Below are positions 1 through 6,371 of a stretch of 21,465 nucleotides of DNA, piece after piece. Position numbers and translations under genes: made by a program. Every line of letters begins with the position of its first letter. The stretch's first letter is position 1. The notes beneath the pieces are model-generated. The model made no database searches. It saw nothing but the letters and a program-made list of their open reading frames with translations, and had not been told where the DNA came from. Source of the stretch: DASYQV01 sp036005125 (lineage in GTDB: Bacteria > Acidobacteriota > Vicinamibacteria > Vicinamibacterales > UBA2999); contig DASYQV010000261.1 of assembly GCA_036005125.1 (NCBI GenBank), forward strand, positions 1 through 21,465, written 5' to 3'.

Positions 1-593
1 GCCGCGCGCGATCGCTCGACCGCGACGAGCGTCAGCTTCGCGCATCCGTTGGCGTCCTCGCGTCGGTCCAGCCTTCCCTGCTCGGTATTGGCTTTCGCCA
101 CAAGCGCCCGCGTGATCTTGAAGTAAATGCGCACATGGAACCAGAGAACGACCTCGTGCGGCGGCGGCTGAGTGGGAACCGGGCCTCGCCCAGGCACGGG
201 AGGTGAGACGGTCCTCAGGACTTCCGCGACTCGAACCGCGTATTCCCACGCCAGCCCTGCGAGCGGGTGCGTGGTCTGTAGTGAGCTCGCCGCCTGCCCA
301 CCGGCGAGGAGCATGTCGAGTTCGTCGGTGGGCACGCCCTCGATGGCGGACAGCTCGCGCGTGAACTGCACCGCTTCCTCCATGGTGATGAATGTGGGAT
401 CCGCCGCGCCGCGCCCGTGCTCGCGGCGATGCTCCTTCATGCATCGGAATCCCAGACAACGGGCCGTGAGCGCGCAGTAGTCGCACCACTCGTCACAGTA
501 GTGATGCACGCCCGGAATGATGCGGGGGTCTCGTGCGATCTCGAGGAATCGCAGGTTCACGCTGACGCCGCTCGAAGAATGTGTCTCATGCAT
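1..593 (-). CDS. Cysteine-rich conserved hypothetical protein (partial, C-terminus outside window)
   Basis: An open minus-strand frame runs from an ATG at 593 off the left edge without a stop, giving about 197 residues. The N-terminal part holds a tight cysteine cluster, HHYCDEWCDYC (residues 30-40) followed by Cys46 and Cys51, spaced C-x3-C-x2-C-x5-C-x4-C, which looks like a metal or Fe-S site. The rest is soluble-looking with no signal peptide or membrane segment. Codon use is GC3-rich along the whole frame, unlike the competing plus-strand frames. No good Shine-Dalgarno is visible; a GTG at 602 or an internal GTG near residue 12 are alternative starts. It is divergent from the radical SAM operon. 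I do not recognise a named family and assign no function. Confidence 0.72.
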   Translation of the reverse strand, partial: MHETHSSSGVSVNLRFLEIARDPRIIPGVHHYCDEWCDYCALTARCLGFRCMKEHRREHGRGAADPTFITMEEAVQFTRELSAIEGVPTDELDMLLAGGQAASSLQTTHPLAGLAWEYAVRVAEVLRTVSPPVPGRGPVPTQPPPHEVVLWFHVRIYFKITRALVAKANTEQGRLDRREDANGCAKLTLVAVERSRA

Positions 594-966
594 GCACGAC
601 ACAGGTGCAAACGGGATGACTTCCCATGCCGGCCACGAGATCGCGAGCGGCGTTGGCGGTAGAACTGCAGCGGATGCCGTCACTTATGGTTTGCTCCCCG
701 ATTCGACCGCGGTGCAGACCGCCACGTCCGAACAAGCAGGAATCGAAGCGCGAGGGACGCAACCGAGTGGGAGAAACTTCGTACCCCCCTCGGGACGTCG
801 GCCTGTTGGCCGCCGCGGGACATCAGGTCGGTCCCGGGACGTTCGCGTCAACACGCTGGGCGCGTCGCCCGGTGAGGCTTGTCGACTCGCGAGGCTCAAG
901 AACGATAACCGGGACGACGATGCTGAAAGCGCGTATGCTTGGACCTGCGTTCAGAGGGAGCCGTCG
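594..966. other. Divergent intergenic region
   Basis: A 373-bp spacer between the divergent Cys-rich gene and the radical SAM operon. It remains open in one plus frame, but that frame has no family resemblance and I read it as high-GC noise. Visible structure: hairpin CGGCC-TGTT-GGCCG (799-812), palindrome GTCCCGGGAC (831-840) and a direct repeat CGGGACGT (791-798, 835-842). I looked for a cobalamin riboswitch because of the B12 enzyme downstream and saw no B12 box. No convincing -35/-10 pair was found. Confidence 0.5.
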
Positions 967-2565
967 GTGCGCATCCTGCTGCTGTCGATGCCTGATTCGT
1001 TCGAGCACACACCAGCCCTCGCGATCCGTATTCCCACCGGTGCGCTGGCGTCGCTTGCGGGAAACCTCGATCCGAAGCATCCCGTTGCGATCGCCGATCT
1101 GATCCTCGTGCAGTCCGCTGTGCAGGCGACCGTCGAGCGGCTGGTCCGGGAGTGGCGGCCCGATCTGATCGGACTCTCGGTGATGACGTTCCAGCGCGGC
1201 ACGGCCCGGCGCATCATCTCCCTCGCCCGGGCGTTGCGGCCCGACGTCAAGGTTGTGGTCGGAGGATACGATCCGAGCCTGGCGCCCGAGGCGTACATGC
1301 ATCCAGCGCTGGGGGTCGACGCGATCGTGTGCGGCGAAGGGGACCGCACGTTTCGTGAGCTGGTGCGGGCGTGGGACGACAAACGGGAGCTCGATGGCAT
1401 CGCGGGTCTCTGTTTTCGGACCGAGGACGGCTGGCGCCGCTCTTCACCCCGCGCGATCGCGCGGCTCGAGGCGGGCGACGTCGCTCCACCCCGACGCGAC
1501 GCGCGTCTCCTCACCGGGTACACGTTTCTCGGTCGACCGATCGATGTCGTGGAGACGTCGCGCGGCTGTACCTTCGACTGCAGCTTCTGCTCGATCATCG
1601 AGATGCGGGGCCGCAACTTTCACCGCTTTCCTCTCGAGCGCGTGCTGGACGATATCGCCGACGCGCGTTCCCGCGGCGCTCGCGCGATATTCATCGTCGA
1701 CGACAACGTCACCCTGGATGTCGCACGCTTCGAGCAGCTCTGCACGGGCATCGTCGATGCGGGCCTGAATGATATCGATTACCTCGTGCAGGCGATGACC
1801 TCGTCGGTGGCGGCGCACGGCGGCCGTCTCGCTCCGCTCATGAAGCGCGCCGGCTTTCGATATGTATTCCTTGGCATCGAGAACGTGGTCGACGAGGACC
1901 TGGATTTTCTCAACGCCGGGGCGAAAAATCGCAAGCGCGGCAGCCTGACCAAGAGCAGCAACGCGACGCTCGACGCGGTCAACGTGCTGCACCGCAACGG
2001 CATGTTCGTGGTGGGCGGCCTGATCGTCGGCAATCCCGACGATACGCGCGCCGCCATCGATGTCAACCTGCAGTTTGCGAAACGCTACGTCGACTGGCCC
2101 TACATTCAGCATCCGACGCCATATCCAGGCACCCCGATGACCCGTGACTTCCACGAACGCGGGCTCGTGATCAACCCGCGCGTGGAGGAATACGACGGCA
2201 CGACAGCGGTGTCCCGCTGCCGCGATCTCGACACCGCGGACATCGAGTTCGTGCGATGGAAGGCCGAGCGGTGGATGAAGCTCAGGCACGTGCCGACGGC
2301 GTTTCGCCACGATCCCGTTTGGGTGGCACGCAACGCCCGGGGCATGCTTCAGTACACGTTCAGGGGATCGACCTGGCGCTCGATGCTGGGACTCGAAGAC
2401 GCGAGAACGGTGTTCAAGCGCTATTGCCGGATCCGCGAGCGTGAGCGGCGCTACCTGGAGTGGCCGGATCCGCTCGAGACGAGCGGCCGCGGCGGCCTCG
2501 GAGAAGAGGCCGATCGTCCCCGGCGTGTCCTGCCGGTGCTGCCGACCCCGAACGAGGTGCGATAA
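967..2565 (+). CDS. Cobalamin-binding (B12) radical SAM protein
   Basis: This is a class B-type radical SAM enzyme. The N-terminal ~150 residues form a Rossmann-like B12-binding domain, with GLSVMTF and VVVGGYDPSLAPE resembling the usual GG-x-HP-x-x-x-PE stretch. It is followed by a radical SAM core with CTFDCSFC, the CxxxCxxC 4Fe-4S motif, at Cys201, Cys205 and Cys208. The frame is open far upstream, but the GTG at 967 is chosen because it begins right at the first beta strand (MRILLLSMPD) and has AGAGGGAG 6 nt upstream. The protein is 532 residues, a normal family length. Such enzymes do SAM-dependent methylations or rearrangements; the substrate cannot be read from sequence. It is the first gene of a tight operon with the OsmC selenoprotein candidate, 11 bp downstream. 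Confidence 0.9.
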   Translation: MRILLLSMPDSFEHTPALAIRIPTGALASLAGNLDPKHPVAIADLILVQSAVQATVERLVREWRPDLIGLSVMTFQRGTARRIISLARALRPDVKVVVGGYDPSLAPEAYMHPALGVDAIVCGEGDRTFRELVRAWDDKRELDGIAGLCFRTEDGWRRSSPRAIARLEAGDVAPPRRDARLLTGYTFLGRPIDVVETSRGCTFDCSFCSIIEMRGRNFHRFPLERVLDDIADARSRGARAIFIVDDNVTLDVARFEQLCTGIVDAGLNDIDYLVQAMTSSVAAHGGRLAPLMKRAGFRYVFLGIENVVDEDLDFLNAGAKNRKRGSLTKSSNATLDAVNVLHRNGMFVVGGLIVGNPDDTRAAIDVNLQFAKRYVDWPYIQHPTPYPGTPMTRDFHERGLVINPRVEEYDGTTAVSRCRDLDTADIEFVRWKAERWMKLRHVPTAFRHDPVWVARNARGMLQYTFRGSTWRSMLGLEDARTVFKRYCRIRERERRYLEWPDPLETSGRGGLGEEADRPRRVLPVLPTPNEVR

Positions 2566-2566
2566 C

Positions 2567-2575
2567 GAGGTGATC
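2567..2575 (+). promoter_or_regulatory. Strong Shine-Dalgarno for the OsmC gene
   Basis: GAGGTGATC lies just after the stop of the radical SAM gene and 1 nt before the ATG at 2577, leaving 6 nt between GAGG and the ATG. It is complementary over nine bases to the usual 16S rRNA 3' end. So strong a ribosome site argues that the OsmC frame is expressed and not a decayed pseudogene. Confidence 0.75.
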
Positions 2576-2576
2576 C

Positions 2577-3086
2577 ATGCCCGACCTGGTCTACACCAGC
2601 CACATCCGTATCGAAAAGCTGAAAGGCCCAATCCGCCACGCGTACGTGGAACCGTTCCGGGAGCCGGTCAGGTTCGGCGTGCACGGCGGGATCAAGCACT
2701 TCTACGGTGTCGAGCCCGCCGAGGAGCTTCCCGCGACCCTCGACTACATGATCGCGGCGATCGGCGGTTGACTGCTCGGCACGCTGGCAGGCGCACTGGA
2801 AGTGCGTCAGATTCCGTCGGAGCCGGACAGGATCCAGGCGCGGGTCGAAGGCGATGTCGAGGCCGTGGACCGCGTCCTGCGCATCGCACGGATGCGCGTG
2901 CACTACGACCTCCGCATTCCGGCCGGCAAGCGTGAGGCTGCCGAGCGTGCCGTTGCCACGCACGAGCAGAAGTGCCCGGCAGCGACGAGCGTCCGCGGCT
3001 GTATTCCAATTGCGATTACCGCTGACATCATTGAAGAGTCCCATGAGGACGCCATTCCAGCCGGCGTACCGTTGTCTCAACCCTGA
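2577..3086 (+). CDS. OsmC-family peroxidase-like protein, predicted selenoprotein (in-frame TGA = Sec65)
   Basis: Read through one TGA (2769-2771), the frame gives a 169-residue OsmC/Ohr-superfamily protein. Residues 1-64 are the N-terminal beta sheet, ending YMIAAIGG. The TGA is residue 65, followed by LLGTLAGALEVRQI, the helix that in OsmC proteins begins with the first catalytic Cys. The frame continues with the family's RIARMRVHYDL region and HEQKCPAATSVRGC, where Cys133-Pro134 is the second catalytic Cys. The 68-residue gap between 65 and 133 is close to the 66 I recall for E. coli OsmC (Cys59/Cys125). A SECIS-like hairpin follows the TGA. OsmC proteins reduce organic hydroperoxides with a reactive Cys pair; Sec at the peroxidatic position would strengthen that. 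It lies between two radical SAM genes and its last 44 nt overlap the next one. The alternative is a nonsense mutation, which I consider less likely. Confidence 0.85.
2790..2808 (+). promoter_or_regulatory. Candidate bacterial SECIS element
   Basis: A 7-bp stem, GGCGCAC (2790-2796) with GTGCGTC (2802-2808), includes one G-U pair and closes the 5-nt loop TGGAA. The loop begins 25 nt after the TGA. Known bacterial SECIS elements lie within the coding sequence directly 3' of the UGA, have a short apical loop with a G among its first two bases, and place that loop roughly 16-37 nt from the UGA; all three conditions hold. It would recruit SelB with Sec-tRNA. Such a small stem can occur by chance in GC-rich DNA, so the support comes from its combination with the TGA position. 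Confidence 0.65.
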
Positions 3087-4017
3087 TGAACTGCGTGACC
3101 GGGCGCAGCGGGCAGTGGCGCAACTCGCCGACTGTCGCCTCTGTCCGCGCGACTGCGGTGTCAATCGCCTAGCCGACTCCTGGTCCGCCTGCAAGACCGG
3201 ACGGCATGCCGTCGTTTCGAGCTGGTTCCCGCATTTCGGTGAAGAGGACTGCCTGCGCGGCTGGGCCGGCTCGGGCACCATCTTCTTCGGTCACTGCAAC
3301 CTGCGCTGCGTGTTCTGCCAGAACTACGACATCAGCCAGGACATCAAGCCTCGCGCGGAGCCGGGCGTCACAGCGCGTGAGATTGCCGCGATGATGATCT
3401 CGCTGCAAAGGCGCGGCTGCCACAACATCAACTTCGTCACGCCGGAACACGTCGTCGCGCAGATTGTGGAGGCCGTTGCGGAGGCGCTGGCCCTCGGCCT
3501 CGAGCTGCCGCTCGTGTACAACACGAGCGCGTACGACGCCCTCGGCAGCATCGAGCTCATGAACGGGCTCGTCGACATTTACATGCCTGATTTCAAGTAC
3601 TGGTCGCGCGAGGCGAGCGCCAGATATTTGAAGGCGGCGGATTATCCCGACGCGGCGCGCGCAGCCATCATGGCAATGCACGAACAGGTTGGTCCGCTCG
3701 TCCTCGACGGGCAGGGACTGGCGCGACGTGGCGTGTTGATCCGGCATCTGGTCATGCCGGGCGCGCTCGATGAGACGCGCGCCATTCTCGAGTGGATCGC
3801 CCGTGAGCTGGGACCAGACACCTACGTCAACCTGATGGATCAGTACTATCCGGCCGGCAAGGTCAACGAGGAGCGGTATTCGGAGATAAATCGTCGGCTC
3901 ACGTCAGCCGAATTCGTCGGGGCGCAGCGCGCCGCCGCACAGCTCGGGCTTCGACGCCTCGACGTCCGACGGCCGCATCCTCGATTACGGCCACGGCTCG
4001 CCCTGCCCTGCTCCTGA
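3043..4017 (+). CDS. COG1313 (PflA/PflX-like) radical SAM protein
   Basis: A 324-residue radical SAM protein of the pyruvate-formate-lyase-activase-like COG1313 group. The CxxxCxxC motif is GHCNLRCVFCQNYDIS (Cys85, Cys89, Cys92). An N-terminal cluster CRLCPRDC (Cys31, Cys34, Cys38) plus Cys50 is typical of this group and may hold a second metal site. The later VDIYMPDFKYW and YVNLMDQYYPAGK stretches also fit the family. The start is ATG 3043, preceded by GAAGAG about 6 nt upstream; this makes a 44-nt overlap with the OsmC reading frame and suggests translational coupling. The target of the family is not established to my knowledge; possibilities include glycyl-radical activation or protein modification. 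The position directly after an OsmC selenoprotein suggests a joint pathway, which is inference. Confidence 0.9.
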   Translation: MRTPFQPAYRCLNPDELRDRAQRAVAQLADCRLCPRDCGVNRLADSWSACKTGRHAVVSSWFPHFGEEDCLRGWAGSGTIFFGHCNLRCVFCQNYDISQDIKPRAEPGVTAREIAAMMISLQRRGCHNINFVTPEHVVAQIVEAVAEALALGLELPLVYNTSAYDALGSIELMNGLVDIYMPDFKYWSREASARYLKAADYPDAARAAIMAMHEQVGPLVLDGQGLARRGVLIRHLVMPGALDETRAILEWIARELGPDTYVNLMDQYYPAGKVNEERYSEINRRLTSAEFVGAQRAAAQLGLRRLDVRRPHPRLRPRLALPCS

Positions 4018-4025
4018 TTCCCTGG

Positions 4026-4394
4026 CTACGCCCGATGCATGCGTCGGCGTCGCATGATTTGCACGTAGATCGCGGCGTTGACGATCACAACCAGCGCGCC
4101 CAGTCCGAGCTGGGCGCTGCGCGTCAGTCCCTCGGGATATAACAGCGGCATCAGATATCGGGCGACGAAGTCTCCCACGTACGGGGCTGCGCCGTCTCGT
4201 GTGCGCAGTTCATTCTCGAGCGGGGTCAGAGGACAGATCCAGCCGCTGAACTCGATCACCGCGCCCCAGGCGACCGCCGGCAGGTGCGCCCAGGCCAACC
4301 GCGGCCAGCGGAGCACGAGCAGGCCTCCAAGTGCCACGAAACCCACGAACGCCACGTGCACGAGGACGATAAAGTCCGCGAGGAGGGCGTTCAC
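4026..4394 (-). CDS. DUF2784 family membrane protein
   Basis: This is a 122-residue small integral membrane protein with a GTG start at 4394. The predicted helices are roughly residues 5-28 (LLADFIVLVHVAFVGFVALG), 34-52, and a C-terminal one about 95-115 (LGLGALVVIVNAAIYVQI), with a Trp-rich SGWICPLTPLEN loop and a YPEGLTR segment typical of DUF2784. The function of the family is unknown. It is convergent with the COG1313 gene, only 8 bp apart, and follows the PspC-domain gene on the same strand by 65 bp, so the two may be co-transcribed. Confidence 0.85.
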   Translation of the reverse strand: MNALLADFIVLVHVAFVGFVALGGLLVLRWPRLAWAHLPAVAWGAVIEFSGWICPLTPLENELRTRDGAAPYVGDFVARYLMPLLYPEGLTRSAQLGLGALVVIVNAAIYVQIMRRRRMHRA

Positions 4395-4459
4395 TGGTCA
4401 GTCGTACTCTTGTTCGCGGCCGTGAAGTGCTCTTCGTGGCGCCGCGAGCGGTCCTCCCT

Positions 4460-4909
4460 TCATACCGAGGACGGGGCCGAGTGCATCTGAGGTGCGATGC
4501 CGGGCGGCAGGACGAGCCATGCTGCGAGGTACGCGGCAACTCCGAGCACGATCAACCCCGGCACGATTGAGAGCATGATCCAGACGAGACGCACGATGGT
4601 TGACTCCACATCCAGGTATTCGGCGATGCCTCCACAGACTCCGGCAATCTTCACGTCCGCACTCGAACGGCGCAGCTGCTTGCGCGTCAGGGCCGAGGAT
4701 GGCACGGTCTCGACCGCGGGCATGACCGCGCACGCCGCGATATACGCGATGACCCCGCCTATGATGGCACCGGGAACGATCGAGAGGATCACCCAGGCGA
4801 GTCGTACCAGCGTCACATCAACGCCGAAGTAGTCTGCCAAGCCGGCGCACACTCCCGCGATGGTGCCCCGTGCCGGGATCCGCTTGAGCTGTCTGGGTTG
4901 AGTCTCCAT
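4460..4909 (-). CDS. Tandem PspC-domain membrane protein
   Basis: A 149-residue protein made of two PspC domains in a row. Unit 1 (about residues 8-63) contains IAGVCAGLADYFGVD and a hydrophobic helix; unit 2 (about 80-140) contains IAGVCGGIAEYLDVE and a second helix. The two units are clearly alike, an internal duplication. PspC is the membrane component of the phage-shock envelope-stress response; no other psp gene is nearby. The ATG at 4909 is preferred over the upstream GTG at 4918 because AGGAG (4922-4918) sits 8 nt before the ATG and overlaps the GTG itself. It probably sits in the inner membrane and could act in envelope-stress sensing, but only the domain assignment is firm. Confidence 0.9.
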   Translation of the reverse strand: METQPRQLKRIPARGTIAGVCAGLADYFGVDVTLVRLAWVILSIVPGAIIGGVIAYIAACAVMPAVETVPSSALTRKQLRRSSADVKIAGVCGGIAEYLDVESTIVRLVWIMLSIVPGLIVLGVAAYLAAWLVLPPGIAPQMHSAPSSV

Positions 4910-5226
4910 GGTATTCACTCCTGAGAACGTGCGATCGTCGCCACGTCGAGATTCGGTTCCTCAACTACTCTACGAAGAATCCTCGTTTCTCGATCGCTCT
5001 TCAAGGTCAGCGGCTCGGCGGCCTTTCAGTACCTCCCTTGAGTCCAACCGGACCTGTTCCTGACGCTTGGGACGGCACACCTGCAGCCGGTCGAGATCTC
5101 ACGCCAGCGCGCACCTGCGTCACGGACCGACGCATATGCTATGTTGCCGATCAGACCGTCACGTGATGTTCCGCAGACTATTCGCTTTCGCCGTCGGCCT
5201 TGGCGTTCTCTGGTGAACGCGTACTG
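4910..5226. other. Divergent intergenic region with a possible 16-codon leader ORF
   Basis: A 317-bp spacer between the divergent PspC and PIG-L genes. The only suggestive item is a 16-codon plus-strand ORF at 5166-5216, MFRRLFAFAVGLGVLW, hydrophobic and signal-like, ending 10 bp before the PIG-L start. It has no good ribosome site. A TATGCT box at 5133-5138 could be a -10 element for PIG-L. I see no hairpin or known riboswitch. Confidence 0.4.
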
Positions 5227-5973
5227 ATGGCGCGCTCGATCCTCTTCAGCTTCGCACATCCCGACGACGAGAGCTTTTCGGGAGCCGGCCTGGCCGGGTG
5301 GTGCCGCGAGCGGGGTATTGCGGTGGCGCTCGTATGCGCCACGCGAGGAGAAGCCGGAAAGGCCGGCGACCCGGCCATCAGCGGCGCGCCTGCGGATCTC
5401 GGACGCGCGCGAGAAGCGGAGCTTCGGGAGGCGGCGCGGATCATCGGCATCGATCACCTGCATCTGCTCGATTACCGCGACCGTGAGCTTTCCAACGCGC
5501 CCCCCGTCGAGATCCGGAAGGAACTGGTCACCCTCATCCGCCGGTATCGGCCCGACGTGGTGCTGACCTTCGATGCCAACGGCTTCAACGCGCACCCCGA
5601 CCACGTGGCGATCAGCCGGTTCACAACGGATGCCCTTGCGGCCGCGGCCGATCCCCGGTGGGTGCCCGAGGCGGGGGCTGCACACCAGGTACGGCGGCTC
5701 ATCTGGACCCCGCCGATTCCTCCGTGGGAAGCCGTGAACAAAGAAACCCTCACGGCCGAGCCTGGCGTCGATTTTCTGATCGACATTACCCCATGGCGCG
5801 ATCGGAAGGCCGCGGCGCTCCGCGCGCACCGCACGCAGCATCTGTCCATCGAGCGACATTTCCTGAACAAGCCGAACGTCGATTCGATCCTCGCGATTGA
5901 AATCTATCGTCAGGCCTGGGGTCCACCGCTCGAGATTCGTCCTGTTGGCGATGTGTTCTGCGGAATCACGTAA
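5227..5973 (+). CDS. PIG-L/LmbE family deacetylase
   Basis: A 248-residue zinc-dependent N-deacetylase of the PIG-L (GlcNAc-PI de-N-acetylase/LmbE) family. The hallmark AHPDDE lies at residues 10-15 and the second zinc ligand motif HPDH at 113-116, in the correct order and distance. The substrate is usually an N-acetylated sugar conjugate, such as a mycothiol or bacillithiol precursor or a cell-envelope glycan; I cannot tell which. No signal peptide is seen, so it is cytoplasmic. ATG 5227 is chosen since the family begins only a few residues before AHPDDE; a TTG at 5200 would add nine residues. A small Rho-N-like gene follows after 50 bp. Confidence 0.9.
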   Translation: MARSILFSFAHPDDESFSGAGLAGWCRERGIAVALVCATRGEAGKAGDPAISGAPADLGRAREAELREAARIIGIDHLHLLDYRDRELSNAPPVEIRKELVTLIRRYRPDVVLTFDANGFNAHPDHVAISRFTTDALAAAADPRWVPEAGAAHQVRRLIWTPPIPPWEAVNKETLTAEPGVDFLIDITPWRDRKAAALRAHRTQHLSIERHFLNKPNVDSILAIEIYRQAWGPPLEIRPVGDVFCGIT

Positions 5974-6023
5974 CGCGGGCGTACACTCTTGCATATGATT
6001 TGTATCCACGGAGGGCCGACGTC

Positions 6024-6344
6024 ATGACCTATGAGGAGCTGCGTCACAAAACCGTCGCGGAGCTCCGCGAGATAGCCAAGGGCCTCGATCACGAGGCGGT
6101 GAAGGGCTACACGCAGTTGAACAAGGAGCATCTGATACCGGCCATCTGCCGGGCGCTTGGCATCGACACGCACGCGCACCATCACCTCACGACCGGATTC
6201 GACAAGGGCGCCATCAAGGCACGGATGCGTTCGCTGAAGGCCGAACGCGACAAGGCGCTCGAGGCCCACGACGCTGCGCGCGTGAAGCAGCTCCGCCGCG
6301 AGCTGCACGACCTGAATCATCGCATCCGCGCGCACGTCATGTGA
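6024..6344 (+). CDS. Small Rho N-terminal-domain-like protein with coiled coil
   Basis: A 106-residue protein. The first ~45 residues (TYEELRHKTVAELREIAKGL ending ICRALGI) resemble the SAP-like helix-extended-loop-helix of the Rho transcription-termination factor N-terminus, a nucleic-acid-binding fold. A His-rich linker (THAHHHL) follows, then a charged, probably coiled-coil helix (about 65-103). GGAGGG at 6010-6015 lies 8 nt before the ATG at 6024, which decides the start over an upstream TTG at 6000. It probably binds RNA or DNA, but no function is known to me. It is followed 27 bp later by the DNA glycosylase gene and may share its transcript. Confidence 0.75.
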   Translation: MTYEELRHKTVAELREIAKGLDHEAVKGYTQLNKEHLIPAICRALGIDTHAHHHLTTGFDKGAIKARMRSLKAERDKALEAHDAARVKQLRRELHDLNHRIRAHVM

Positions 6345-6371
6345 TGAAGGTCGCGAGCACAGACCCGCCCC

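Noticed and set aside
172..662. Short plus-strand ORFs at the left edge
   Set aside because: They are antisense to the Cys-rich minus-strand gene, which has the better codon bias and a meaningful Cys pattern.
517..966. Upstream extension of the radical SAM frame by 150 residues
   Set aside because: The added sequence is unlike any domain, and has poor codon bias. The GTG at 967 has a good ribosome site and starts exactly at the B12 domain.
594..966. Cobalamin riboswitch before the B12 radical SAM gene
   Set aside because: The conserved B12 box and core were not found.
1444..2631. 395-codon minus-strand ORF opposite the radical SAM gene
   Set aside because: Long antisense frames are expected in GC-rich genes; the translation is low-complexity Arg/His-rich and the plus-strand gene has clear motifs.
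2577..2771. A genuine 64-residue protein ending at the TGA
   Set aside because: It would end within the OsmC fold just before its catalytic helix, while the same frame continues with the rest of the domain.
2802..3086. A separate gene starting after the TGA
   Set aside because: There is no ribosome site, and the piece is only the C-terminal half of OsmC.
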